This document shows positions 44,001 to 51,910 of a stretch of DNA of 57,531 nucleotides, piece by piece. The stretch spans positions 1 to 57,531 of the forward strand of contig JANYLJ010000024.1 in the NCBI GenBank assembly GCA_025357945.1, given 5' to 3'. The notes under the pieces were generated by a model. The model was not told where the DNA came from. It ran no database searches and saw nothing but the letters and a program-made list of their open reading frames with translations. Source of the DNA: Gemmatimonadota bacterium (lineage in GTDB: Bacteria; Gemmatimonadota; Gemmatimonadetes; Gemmatimonadales; GWC2-71-9). The translations under genes were made by a program, and so were the position numbers. Positions within the stretch are counted from its first letter, which is position 1; the number at the start of each line of letters is the position of its first letter.

Positions 44001-44378
44001 GGCATCCACGGCGCCGATAGCGCGGCGTTCGCGCCGGTCGGCCGGCGCTTCCGTGACTCCATCAACACGGTGGAGCAGAAGCTCTATCAGGTTCACCTTG
44101 AGGCGGACGAGGACAACCTCGTCTATCCCGCCCAGGTGGTCGAGCGCGTCAGCATTCCGATGGGCTACGCCTCGAGTTCCGATGCCAGGATACCGGCGCA
44201 AGTCATCGGCGTGTTCGACCAATTCGCGCCCCTGCTCCAGCGTCACCTGCTCAACCTGAAGGATATCTGGAAGAACGAACTCCCCAAGGTGAACGATGCG
44301 TTGAAGCGGGCGGGCCAGCCCGCGATCGTCCCGAACGCGCAGGAAATCCGACCACCGAAGCCGGTCGTTCTGCCGTGA
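41070..44378 (+). CDS. Large secreted sortilin/BNR-repeat protein
   Basis: 1102 aa. A signal peptide ends ALPAQKIS. The rest is a series of BNR/Asp-box repeats of a ten-bladed VPS10-like propeller: TTGGGVFKTTDGGQTW, GVFKTTDGGHKW, GIYKTTDGGKNW, SIYKSTDGGEHW, GLYRSDDAGATW, and later KTTDYGQRW and VSFDDGGHW. From about 790 a beta-sandwich and helical tail replace the repeats (RSFSSRQDSV onward; PVGRRFRDSINTVEQK). Proteins of this type are abundant in these genomes and may bind or hydrolyse glycans or peptides; no catalytic residues are assignable. Confidence 0.85.
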   Translation: MPKISLRHLALASYLLAPLALPAQKISYPGSLTEDTVTWHGLRWREIGIFRGGRTVAVAGSASRPYEYWMGTTGGGVFKTTDGGQTWLPASDGYFGGTIGAFGVSESNPDVVYVGTGEYAIRGNVSHGDGVFKTTDGGHKWSYLGLAETQQIARVRVHPTNPDIVWVAAQGHVYGPNAERGIYKTTDGGKNWRKVLFRNDSTGAADLVVDPANPDVLYASFWQVYRKPWMLNSGGAGSSIYKSTDGGEHWTELSRNPGLPNGPLGMIGLAVSPAKPSLLFALIEADSGGLYRSDDAGATWRRINPDHRLRERAWYYMRLWADPKDTNTIYAANTSLLKSTNGGKLFKRLPDPHGDNHDMWIAPNDPKRFIESSDGGATVTFNGGETWTDQDFATAQFYHVATTNHFPYHVCGAQQDNSGVCGPSRWPGGIPRGEWYDVSGESGYIATRPDAPDVTYGGDNSGSITRVDHHNFMATAIDVWPEGPDGHPAREAKYRFQWTAPLFVSPHDPHVLYAAGNRLFKTLDEGQHWTAISPDLTRNDPKTTGISGGLTPDQTTAEYYATIFAAAESPLVAGLIWAGSDDGLLNITRNGGVTWTGITPKDFGDFTRVSTIELSHYAPGTAYVAASRYQLEDMAPYVWKTTDYGQRWSRIDAGLPPTEFVRSVREDPVRKGLLFASTERGVWVSFDDGGHWQSLRLNLPIVPVHDLAIKEGDLIAATHGRSFWILDDISPLRQWHGEITGEAAHLFKPKDPYRVTWGSASSGKAHPVGQNPPDGAMIYYSVKSPGQEVTLDVLDANRRLIRSFSSRQDSVTRADSIRGDSVKHFRTDSLTRERNDSLRKLGRQPDTAKVEYTGPLQDEQPWPQRVPSEARVPALPGLNMFAWDFQYPQAQAFAGMMDVNNSGPTAPPGRYWVRLHVASWTDSASFTIRPDPRVHATPAEYAAQFAFLKRVRDTVNAGTTAVIAIRNARSQLDDRTAGIHGADSAAFAPVGRRFRDSINTVEQKLYQVHLEADEDNLVYPAQVVERVSIPMGYASSSDARIPAQVIGVFDQFAPLLQRHLLNLKDIWKNELPKVNDALKRAGQPAIVPNAQEIRPPKPVVLP

Positions 44379-44379
44379 C

Positions 44380-44434
44380 GACGTGACCGGGGTGTCGCTC
44401 CCCGCTCCGCTCGGGGCGACACCCCGGTCACGTC
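44380..44434 (+). terminator. Strong hairpin after the sortilin-like gene
   Basis: GACGTGACCGGGGTGTCGC and its exact complement pair over 19 bp, extended by CCCC/GGGG, around an 8-nt loop. It is followed by TCTCTTGC. It separates the long gene from the amidoligase operon. Confidence 0.75.
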
Positions 44435-44479
44435 TCTTGCATCTTGCCTTGCCCACTCTTCCCTGGGATCAACGACTGC

Positions 44480-45205
44480 ATGTGGCAACGCCTTCACCAG
44501 ACCTGGGACAGCCCGGCGCTGCTTGGCCGCAAGATGGATCTCCTGGTCTTCGGCCACGCGGGCACTCGGGTCCTCGCGTTTCCCACCTCCCGCGGGAGCT
44601 ATCATGAGTGGGAAGACCGCCACATGCCCGAGGTGCTCGGTGAGCAACTCCGCGCCGGAACGCTGCAGCTTTTCTGCGTCGCGAGCGCCGACGATGCCAG
44701 CTGGTATGATGAAACGCTCTCGATGCACGAGCGCGCCGAGGGGCAGAGCCGTTACGACACCTTCCTGAAGGATGAAGTGCTGCCGCGAACGCGAACACTC
44801 AACGGCTCCCCTCGTCTGATCACCGTTGGCGCATCGTTCGGCGGCTACCATGCCCTTTGCTTTGCGATGCGGTATCCGCACCTGGTCACCCGGGTGCTCT
44901 CGATGAGCGGACTGCCGGACATCAAGCGCCTCACCAACGGCTGGTCGGATGACGCCGTGTATTTCCAGAACCCAGCCGAGTTCATGCAAAACGAGCACGA
45001 CGAGGAGCGTCTCGCCGCGTTCCGACGCATGGATATCATCCTGGCGGTAGGGAAAGACGATCCGCTGGCCCCAAGCAATATCGAGTTCTCTCGCATGCTC
45101 TGGGACCGCGGCGTCGGCAACGCGCTCAGGGTCTGGGACGGCTGGGCGCACGACTGGCCGTACTGGCAGCAGATGCTCCAGCTGTACATCGGTGGTCACG
45201 ACTGA
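44480..45205 (+). CDS. Esterase-like alpha/beta hydrolase of the amidoligase operon
   Basis: 241 aa from the ATG at 44480. The nucleophile elbow is GASFGGYHA with Ser; the final catalytic His is in WAHDWPYW and an Asp in GKDDPLAP. The N-terminal part (LLVFGHAGTRVLAFPTSRGS) resembles esterase/PHB-depolymerase-like proteins that act on small esters or peptides. No signal peptide is seen, so it is cytoplasmic. It is followed after 13 bp by the ATP-grasp gene. In such operons it may release or edit the product. Confidence 0.8.
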   Translation: MWQRLHQTWDSPALLGRKMDLLVFGHAGTRVLAFPTSRGSYHEWEDRHMPEVLGEQLRAGTLQLFCVASADDASWYDETLSMHERAEGQSRYDTFLKDEVLPRTRTLNGSPRLITVGASFGGYHALCFAMRYPHLVTRVLSMSGLPDIKRLTNGWSDDAVYFQNPAEFMQNEHDEERLAAFRRMDIILAVGKDDPLAPSNIEFSRMLWDRGVGNALRVWDGWAHDWPYWQQMLQLYIGGHD

Positions 45206-45218
45206 GGAGATGACGGAG

Positions 45219-46163
45219 ATGCCGCAGCGCAGAATCGGAATCCTCGTCGGCCGCGAATGGTCCTGGCCGCCCGCGTTTATCGACGAAGTCAACCGTCGCG
45301 ACGTCGGCGTCACCGCCGAATTCGTCAAGCTCGGCGCACCACCGCTCGACGAAGCGATTTCCTGGGATGTCGTGGTCGACCGGATTTCACACGAGGTGCC
45401 GTTCTACCGCACCTGGCTCAAGCACGCGGCACTCCAGGGCGTCACCGTGATCAACAATCCGTTCATGTGGACCGCCGACGACAAGTTTTTCGGCGCCACA
45501 CTGGCCGAGGCTAACGGCGTCCGCTCACCCAGGACGATGGCGCTGCCAAACAAGGACTACGTGCCGGGGATCACGCACGACGAATCACTGCGCAACCTGG
45601 TCTATCCGCTCGACTGGGACGGCGTCATCGCCCACATTGGCCTGCCGTGCATCCTCAAGGACGCGCACGGCGGCGGCTGGCGCGATGTATATGTCTGCCA
45701 CTCACTCGAGCAGCTGATCCACCACTACGACAACAGTGGCATGCTCACGATGATCGTCCAGGAGTTCATCAGGTGGGACGAGTTCGTGCGCTGCATCTGC
45801 ATCGGACGCCAGCATATTCTCCCGATCAAGTACGATCCCAAGGAACGCAAGTACCACGACGATGACAATTTCCTGCCGCCGGACATGCGCGCCCGCATCA
45901 TTTCGCAGGCACGCACGCTCGTCCGCGCCCTCGGCTACGACATGAACTCGATCGAGTTCGCGATCCGCGACGGCGTGCCCTACGCGATCGACTTCATGAA
46001 TCCAGCGCCCGACTTCGATATCAACTCGCTGACACCCAGGTACTTCAACTGGGCCGTCAAGACGATGGCGGACTATTGCATCGCGGCGGCATTGGCGCCA
46101 CGGAAGACGCCCACGCCCGAAGCCGCACACCTCTTCGCCCGCACGTCCGGGACGGATCAGTGA
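45219..46163 (+). CDS. ATP-grasp ligase of the amidoligase operon
   Basis: 314 aa from the ATG at 45219. The pre-ATP-grasp part begins RRIGILVGREWSWPPAFIDE. The grasp shows GLPCILKDAHGGGWRDVY (nucleotide Lys and Gly loop), IVQEFIRWDEFVRCI (Glu for adenine) and YAIDFMNPAPDFDINS, where acidic and Asn residues coordinate magnesium. It should activate a carboxylate as an acyl phosphate and couple it to an amine. A 13-bp gap follows the esterase gene; GAGGAG lies about 10 bases upstream. Substrates unknown. Confidence 0.85.
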   Translation: MPQRRIGILVGREWSWPPAFIDEVNRRDVGVTAEFVKLGAPPLDEAISWDVVVDRISHEVPFYRTWLKHAALQGVTVINNPFMWTADDKFFGATLAEANGVRSPRTMALPNKDYVPGITHDESLRNLVYPLDWDGVIAHIGLPCILKDAHGGGWRDVYVCHSLEQLIHHYDNSGMLTMIVQEFIRWDEFVRCICIGRQHILPIKYDPKERKYHDDDNFLPPDMRARIISQARTLVRALGYDMNSIEFAIRDGVPYAIDFMNPAPDFDINSLTPRYFNWAVKTMADYCIAAALAPRKTPTPEAAHLFARTSGTDQ

Positions 46164-46165
46164 CC

Positions 46166-46251
46166 GGCACGTCGGGTGGGGGTCCGTTCCGGCGTGCATC
46201 GGTCGCCGCAGTTGCGACCGGCGCGCCGGACGGAGCCCCCACCGACGTGCC
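46166..46251 (+). repeat. 86-nt near-perfect intercistronic hairpin
   Basis: GGCACGTCGG-GTGGGGG and CCCCCAC-CGACGTGCC, then CCGT-CCGGCG and its complement, with an inner hairpin (GGTCGC/GCGACC) at the tip. It fills almost all of the gap between the two ATP-grasp genes, beginning 3 bases after the stop. Confidence 0.85.
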
Positions 46252-46263
46252 GAACGTGAGCGC

Positions 46264-47631
46264 ATGACGTCGGGCATCAACCAGCCCGATCCGATCGCCG
46301 TCTGGCATGACGCTCTCGACGAGTCACTGGCGCTCGAATCCGCCGCGTGGCTCACCGAACGCCAGCTCGAGCGCGGCATTGCCTTTGGCGACCGGCCACT
46401 TTGCACCGTGCTGCGGCCGCGACTCATGCGCCAGGCCGAGTACGACACATTGCGTGGAGTGTGCGCCGAACTCCTCGGCGCGTTCCGGACCGCTGGCGAA
46501 GCGGCGCTCACCGACGCCGATTTCCGGACACAGTTTCGCCTTGCCGACTGGGAAGAAACACTCCTCGAATCGGCGCCGCGGCTCCATGTCACCTCGCCGC
46601 TCGGCCGACTCGACGCCTTCATCGACCCGACGGATGGTGTGGCGCGCATCACCGAGTTCAATGGCGAGACCCCTGCCGGGACGGCATACTGCGACGCGTT
46701 ATCGGAGCTCTTCCTCGCCATGCCCGCGATGCGTCCGTTCGCCAGGAAGTGGACTGTGCGCCCACTGCCGGCGCGCAACCATCTCTTCAACGTCCTGCTC
46801 GATACCTGGCACCAGTTCCGCGGCGTGCGCACGATTCCGTCGATCGCCATCGTCGACTGGCACGACGTGCCCACGGTGTCGGAATTCCAGCTCTCGCGCG
46901 ACTATTTCGAGTCGATGGGCTCCGAGTGCATCATCACCACGCCGGACGCGCTGACGTACACCGGTGGCAACCTGCGCGACGCCAGCGGCATGGTGATCGA
47001 CCTGATCTACAAGCGAGTGTTGATCCACGAATTGATCGAGGAATGCGGGCTCGACCACGCCATGGTGCGCGCGGTGGTGGACGGTGCCGTGTGCATGGTC
47101 AATCCGTTCTCGTGCAAGCCGCTTCACAAAAAGGCGTCCCTCGCCGTTCTTTCCGATGAACGCAACAACCGCCGCTTCAGCGGCGAACAGCTTGCCGCCA
47201 TCGCCCGTCACGTCCCCTGGACTCGCGTGGTCGAGGAACGCCACACCACCAGCGACGGCCGCGATATCGACCTGGTGCCCTGGATCGGCGAGCAGAAAGA
47301 CCAGCTCGTGCTCAAGCCCAACGACGACTACGGGGGTGCCGGCATCGTCCTCGGCTGGGAAGTGGACAGCGCCACCTGGGAAATCGCCGTCACGCGGGCA
47401 CTCAGCGAACCGTATATTGTCCAGCGGCGCATCGCGCTGCCGAGCGAGCCGTTCGCGGCGGTAGTCGACGGAGCGTTGACCGTCGACACCCGTATCGTTG
47501 ATACGGCGCCGTTCTGTTGGGACGGTGCCTGGGCCGACGGCATGCTCTGCCGCATCTCCACGTCCACGCTGGTCAATGTCACCGCCGGCGGCGGATCGAC
47601 CATACCCACATTTGTCGTGGAGCCCCGATGA
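46264..47631 (+). CDS. Circularly permuted ATP-grasp ligase
   Basis: 455 aa. Glutathionylspermidine-synthetase-like/circularly permuted ATP-grasp pattern: [15 protein letters not shown] (metal/nucleotide loop), [35 protein letters not shown], then [19 protein letters not shown] and [10 protein letters not shown], which in ordinary ATP-grasps would come first. It is a second amide-forming enzyme of the operon. Its stop overlaps the start of the YbdK-like gene (ATGA). The partner substrate is unknown. Confidence 0.82.
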   Translation: MTSGINQPDPIAVWHDALDESLALESAAWLTERQLERGIAFGDRPLCTVLRPRLMRQAEYDTLRGVCAELLGAFRTAGEAALTDADFRTQFRLADWEETLLESAPRLHVTSPLGRLDAFIDPTDGVARITEFNGETPAGTAYCDALSELFLAMPAMRPFARKWTVRPLPARNHLFNVLLDTWHQFRGVRTIPSIAIVDWHDVPTVSEFQLSRDYFESMGSECIITTPDALTYTGGNLRDASGMVIDLIYKRVLIHELIEECGLDHAMVRAVVDGAVCMVNPFSCKPLHKKASLAVLSDERNNRRFSGEQLAAIARHVPWTRVVEERHTTSDGRDIDLVPWIGEQKDQLVLKPNDDYGGAGIVLGWEVDSATWEIAVTRALSEPYIVQRRIALPSEPFAAVVDGALTVDTRIVDTAPFCWDGAWADGMLCRISTSTLVNVTAGGGSTIPTFVVEPR

Positions 47632-48734
47632 AGCCCCCATCGCTCACCATCGGCATCGAAGAGGAATACCAGATCATCGATCCCGTCACCCGGGAGCTGC
47701 GCAGTTACATCACTGAAATCCTGCAGGAGGATTCGGTGCTTCTCGGCGAGATCAAGCCGGAACTGCATCAGTCGATGGTCGAGATCGGCACGCCGATCTG
47801 CCACACGCCGGCAGAGGCGCGCTCCGAGCTGGTGCGACTGCGTCGGCTCGTGATGGACCTCGCCGCCAAGAAGGGCCTGGTGATCGCCGCGGCGGGAACC
47901 CATCCGTTCTCGTCGTGGATGGAACAGGAGATCACGCCGCTGGAGCGTTACATCGGGGTGAAGGAAGACCTTCAGGAGCTGGCGCAGTCGCTGCTGATCT
48001 TCGGTACCCACGTGCATATCGGCATCGAGGACCCGGACTTCCGGATCGATGCGATGAACGTCTGTCGCTACTTCCTCCCGCACGTGCTGGCGCTCTCGAC
48101 GTCGTCACCGTTCTGGATGGGGCGCAACACCGGGCTCAAGTCCTATCGCAGCGTCGTGTTTCGCGCCTTCCCGCGCACCGGCATTCCGCGCACGATGGCG
48201 TCGTGGTCCGATTATCAGGAATTCGTCGACGTGATGGTGGCCACCGGATCGATCCCCGACGCCAGCAAACTCTGGTGGGACATCCGGCCACACCACAAGT
48301 TCCCGACCCTCGAGTTCAGGCTCTGTGACGTCTGCACCCGTGTGGACGAGGCGGTCTGCGTCGCAGCGATTTTCCAGGCGATCATTGCCAAGCTCTGGAA
48401 GCTGCGGCGCGACAACATGACGTTTCGCCAGTATTCGCCGAACCTGATCGAGGAGAACAAGTGGCGCGCCACGCGCTTCGGCCTCGATGGAAAGTTGATT
48501 GACTTTGGCCACGCCAAAGAGTTGCCGGCACGCGACTTGATACGGGAACTGATCGACTGGTTTATCGGAGATATCGTGGACGAATTGGGGAGTCGCAAGG
48601 AAGTGGAATATGCATTCAAGATCCTGTCGGACGGCACCAGCGCCGATCGCCAGCTCGCCACGTTCCGTGAGACTGGCGACCTGAAGGCAGTCGTCGATCA
48701 GCTCGTGCGCGAAACCGCCGAAGGCGTGCCGTGA
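47628..48734 (+). CDS. ybdK: YbdK-type carboxylate-amine ligase (GCS2 family)
   Basis: 368 aa from the ATG at 47628. Family text: [43 protein letters not shown] with the conserved His pair, and [21 protein letters not shown]2 members resemble glutamate-cysteine ligase and join glutamate's carboxylate to an amine with ATP; YbdK itself has weak activity of that kind. It is translationally coupled to genes on both sides. A gamma-glutamyl amide is a plausible product within this operon. Confidence 0.92.
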   Translation: MKPPSLTIGIEEEYQIIDPVTRELRSYITEILQEDSVLLGEIKPELHQSMVEIGTPICHTPAEARSELVRLRRLVMDLAAKKGLVIAAAGTHPFSSWMEQEITPLERYIGVKEDLQELAQSLLIFGTHVHIGIEDPDFRIDAMNVCRYFLPHVLALSTSSPFWMGRNTGLKSYRSVVFRAFPRTGIPRTMASWSDYQEFVDVMVATGSIPDASKLWWDIRPHHKFPTLEFRLCDVCTRVDEAVCVAAIFQAIIAKLWKLRRDNMTFRQYSPNLIEENKWRATRFGLDGKLIDFGHAKELPARDLIRELIDWFIGDIVDELGSRKEVEYAFKILSDGTSADRQLATFRETGDLKAVVDQLVRETAEGVP

Positions 48735-49486
48735 TGGCCAGTCGCCGTCCGCTTATCGGCGTCACCACGCAGACGCTACAGGCCATCGACGGAATCCCGG
48801 CCGAATTGCCGACGTCGTGGGTGATGAACCAACGCTACGTCCACGCGCTCGCTGCCGCCGGCGGTGTACCCGTGCTGATCCCGTTGCTTGCCGACGACAT
48901 TGCAACGTTGCGCGAGATCTACGACCGGCTCGACGGCGTGCTCGTACCGGGCGGCGTGGACATCGACCCCGCGGTCTATCGTGAACCGCGCCACGAACTC
49001 CTCGGCCGGCTCGATCCCGCCCGCGACACCACTGAAGTGACGATCACTCGCTGGGCGCTCGAAGACGAGAAGCCGTTTCTCGGTCTCTGCCGCGGCTTGC
49101 AGGTCCTCAGTGTCGCGCTGGGCGGCACCCTCTGGCAGGATATCACACAGGAACGACCCGACTCCGCCAAGCATGACTATTTTCCCAACCGCGGGTTCTC
49201 CCGCGATCACCTCGCCCACAACGTCGAAGTGACCGGGGACTCGCGTCTCGGCGACGCGCTCGGTGCCGGCACCATTGCGGTCAATTCGATGCACCACCAG
49301 GGCATTCGCGATCTCGGCGCCGGCTTGGTGCCCACCGCCCGCGCCTCCGATGGGTTGATCGAGGGCGCTGAGCTCAAGGGACGCGGGTTTGCGGTGGGCG
49401 TGCAGTGGCATCCGGAGATGTTTGCGTCCGGCGAGCCGTCCGTGGGAAAACTGTTTGAAGATTTTGTGGAAGCGGCGAGAGGCTAA
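48734..49486 (+). CDS. Class I GATase-like gamma-glutamyl hydrolase (peptidase C26/PuuD type)
   Basis: 250 aa from the ATG at 48734. Features of the PuuD family: GVLVPGGVDIDPAVYRE, FLGLCRGLQVLSVALGG with nucleophile Cys, VNSMHHQG and GVQWHPEMF with the catalytic His. It hydrolyses gamma-glutamyl amides, which fits as editing or recycling enzyme of the same gamma-glutamyl chemistry as the GCS2 ligase upstream, to which it is coupled (TGATG). It ends in 4-bp convergent overlap with the DUF5916 gene. Confidence 0.88.
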   Translation: MASRRPLIGVTTQTLQAIDGIPAELPTSWVMNQRYVHALAAAGGVPVLIPLLADDIATLREIYDRLDGVLVPGGVDIDPAVYREPRHELLGRLDPARDTTEVTITRWALEDEKPFLGLCRGLQVLSVALGGTLWQDITQERPDSAKHDYFPNRGFSRDHLAHNVEVTGDSRLGDALGAGTIAVNSMHHQGIRDLGAGLVPTARASDGLIEGAELKGRGFAVGVQWHPEMFASGEPSVGKLFEDFVEAARG

Positions 49487-51834
49487 CCTCGCATTCTCCA
49501 CAAATACGAAAGTTTCAGAAAGAAATCGCTTCTCACCGCGCCAAGCTTCGCGTGGCCGATCGGATCGGGGTTCTGGTCCATCGTGCCGTAGCCGAAATAG
49601 ATCACGGTGCCTGGGTTAGGCAGGTACGTGAACAGGAAATTCGTCTGGAGCGCGCGATTGTCGTAGGCAGCGGTCGGCGCGTAGGCGCCCGAGCCGTTCT
49701 TGATCACGATTGGAAGGTTAGTGCGCGAGTCGTCACGCAATGAATCGCGGGCATCGACCGAGTACTGCGAGATGACGCGCAACTGGAATGCCCGGGAAAT
49801 CTGGTATTCCACCGTTCCGACCACGACGTCCTGAAGTAATACCCGCGAGCCGTCGCTCGGTCGCCAGACATGGGTGGCGTTGTAGGAAAGATTGAAGCGC
49901 AGGTGATCGGTCGGGCGAATGTTCATGCCGAGGCTGCCGCTCGCGAGCCGGCCCGATGCCCATTCGCTGTAATTCTCGTCGTTGAGGCCGGCGATCAACA
50001 ATGTGTTGAAATCGAAGTGCTTCCAGATCGGCGTGCTGAACGAAAGGATGTAGTCGTTGTTCGGCAGTCGGTCGCCGCCGCCGGTGAACGGGGCCACGCT
50101 GCCGTCGGCCTGACGCACGCCGTAGGCGGAGTAGATCGACGGATCGTAGCCAAAGCTCTCGCGAAAGTACGAGGCGCCCGCGTTCCAGCCACCGCGGAGA
50201 CGCGCGTTGAAGTTGATATGGAGTTGCCGATTCTGGATCGGTCCGCCGTACACGAAATCGTTGTAGTGCCAGGTCCCCTGGAGCGTGACGTCGCCGGTCA
50301 ATGATTCGATGGTGTGCTTCTGGAGGAGCCAGGTGTAACTGTGCGACATCGATGCGGTGGCGATGTCTCGCTGTCCGAGAAGTCCGGAACGGGTGATGAA
50401 GTTCGCGGGAACTCCGGAAAGACTGTAGTTCACGCGGAGGTTCCGACCGGCGCGCCGGAACCCCAGGCCCCACAGCGGAGCGTCAGTGACAACGCCGTCC
50501 CGGCTGTCGTGCGCCAGTGCCGCGGTCGCAGTCAGCGAATTGATCCTGTTGATCACCAGACGACCATCGACGTCGAGCACCCGGTTAGTTGCTGACCCGT
50601 CGTGTCGCTCGGTCCAGAGCACGCCGACCCGCGAACCCGGTCCGAGGTCATGCGACGCGCGGACGATGCCGTACACGGGGTTGGCGCCGAAGCTGGATGC
50701 GCCCTGATCGTCGACCGCCGCCAGCACACCGATCTGGTTATTCCCCACCTTGCCAGTGACCTTGCTCGCGAACACCGGCTGCACGATGCGCCGGGTATAG
50801 ATCAGGCCATTTGGTGCATCGAACTGCTCGGCGCCATCGAGAAAGAACGGCCGGCGTTCGGGATAGCGTACCGCCTGCCGCGGGTCGAAGGCGAACTGCG
50901 TGACGTCGCTCTCCACCTGCGAGAAGTCGGGGTGCGCCGTCGCGCGCAATGTCAGGTTCGGGGTGATGCCGTAGCGGATGTCGCCGCCGAACTGTGGGTT
51001 GCCACCGGTGTAGTCCCACGACGTCCCCGGCGTCGGTGCAGTGCCCGACACGCGCGATGTTACCGTCGGCACGATGTCGAGTACGTGTCCCGCGTTCAGG
51101 TCGGTGAGCCCTTCGAGGCGGCCCGACTGGGCAAGGAACGATGATGCGGCGAGCTTCACAGGGGCCCACGTCTGTTCCTGGCCAGTGCGTTGCACGGTCC
51201 GCAGGACGTTGATCCCCCACGTCTGCGTCTTCCCCGCCTGGAAACGAATGCTCTTGAACGGAATCCGGATTTCGACTTCGTATCCGTCCGGGGTCAGGCG
51301 ACCCTTCGACTCCCACACGAAATCCTGCGAAAGGTCTGGCTTCTGGCGCGTCTGCGAGCCGCACCCCACCATTCCGCACGACAGCCCGCCGTTCTCGTTC
51401 AATGCGCCATCCGCCTGCACCCCGAACGGGTTGACGGCAAACACCGATGCCTGACGACCGTCATTGAAGGTCGACAGGAAAAGCTGCACGTTGTCGTCGG
51501 CGAAGATGTGGTCGCGCGTGGCCAGCGTCGCGTGCACCGCACCACTCCTGTCCATCGCGCGGACGCCGACGTAGAGCGCGTTGGCCGAATACCAGACCAG
51601 GATTTCCGTGGAATCGTCGGCCGCCACGCCATCGACCGGCGTGAACTGCGAGAAGCCGGTGAGCACCGTCGCCTGCTGCCACTGGGGCTCGTCGAGGACG
51701 CCGTCCACGACGATGTTGCCATCGAGTCGGGGCGGTTTCACGACGGTCTGGCCGGCGCGGCCGGAATGGATCGGTGGGTCGGCGTGGTGCGGCTTCGGCG
51801 GATCGATCGCGAGGAGCAGGCTGAGGAGGAACAT
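49483..51834 (-). CDS. DUF5916 outer-membrane protein with CBM9-like domain
   Basis: 783 aa. Signal peptide (MFLLSLLLAID), then a CBM9-like beta-sandwich near 35-190 (VVDGVLDEPQWQQATVLTGF, ADDNVQLFLSTFNDGR). From about 200 the DUF5916 region consists of many amphipathic strands (for example FRFNLSYNATHVW-like repeats), ending in FFLKLSYLWRMRG, a normal beta-barrel C-terminus. It should sit in the outer membrane and may bind carbohydrate. Convergent with the amidoligase operon. Confidence 0.88.
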   Translation of the reverse strand: MFLLSLLLAIDPPKPHHADPPIHSGRAGQTVVKPPRLDGNIVVDGVLDEPQWQQATVLTGFSQFTPVDGVAADDSTEILVWYSANALYVGVRAMDRSGAVHATLATRDHIFADDNVQLFLSTFNDGRQASVFAVNPFGVQADGALNENGGLSCGMVGCGSQTRQKPDLSQDFVWESKGRLTPDGYEVEIRIPFKSIRFQAGKTQTWGINVLRTVQRTGQEQTWAPVKLAASSFLAQSGRLEGLTDLNAGHVLDIVPTVTSRVSGTAPTPGTSWDYTGGNPQFGGDIRYGITPNLTLRATAHPDFSQVESDVTQFAFDPRQAVRYPERRPFFLDGAEQFDAPNGLIYTRRIVQPVFASKVTGKVGNNQIGVLAAVDDQGASSFGANPVYGIVRASHDLGPGSRVGVLWTERHDGSATNRVLDVDGRLVINRINSLTATAALAHDSRDGVVTDAPLWGLGFRRAGRNLRVNYSLSGVPANFITRSGLLGQRDIATASMSHSYTWLLQKHTIESLTGDVTLQGTWHYNDFVYGGPIQNRQLHINFNARLRGGWNAGASYFRESFGYDPSIYSAYGVRQADGSVAPFTGGGDRLPNNDYILSFSTPIWKHFDFNTLLIAGLNDENYSEWASGRLASGSLGMNIRPTDHLRFNLSYNATHVWRPSDGSRVLLQDVVVGTVEYQISRAFQLRVISQYSVDARDSLRDDSRTNLPIVIKNGSGAYAPTAAYDNRALQTNFLFTYLPNPGTVIYFGYGTMDQNPDPIGHAKLGAVRSDFFLKLSYLWRMRG

Positions 51835-51910
51835 CCCTGTGATACGGCGGGCGGTGGGTCGGGGTTTCCATGGACGAGGGTCGGCCTGACGGGATGTTGA
51901 CGGTCGGGGT

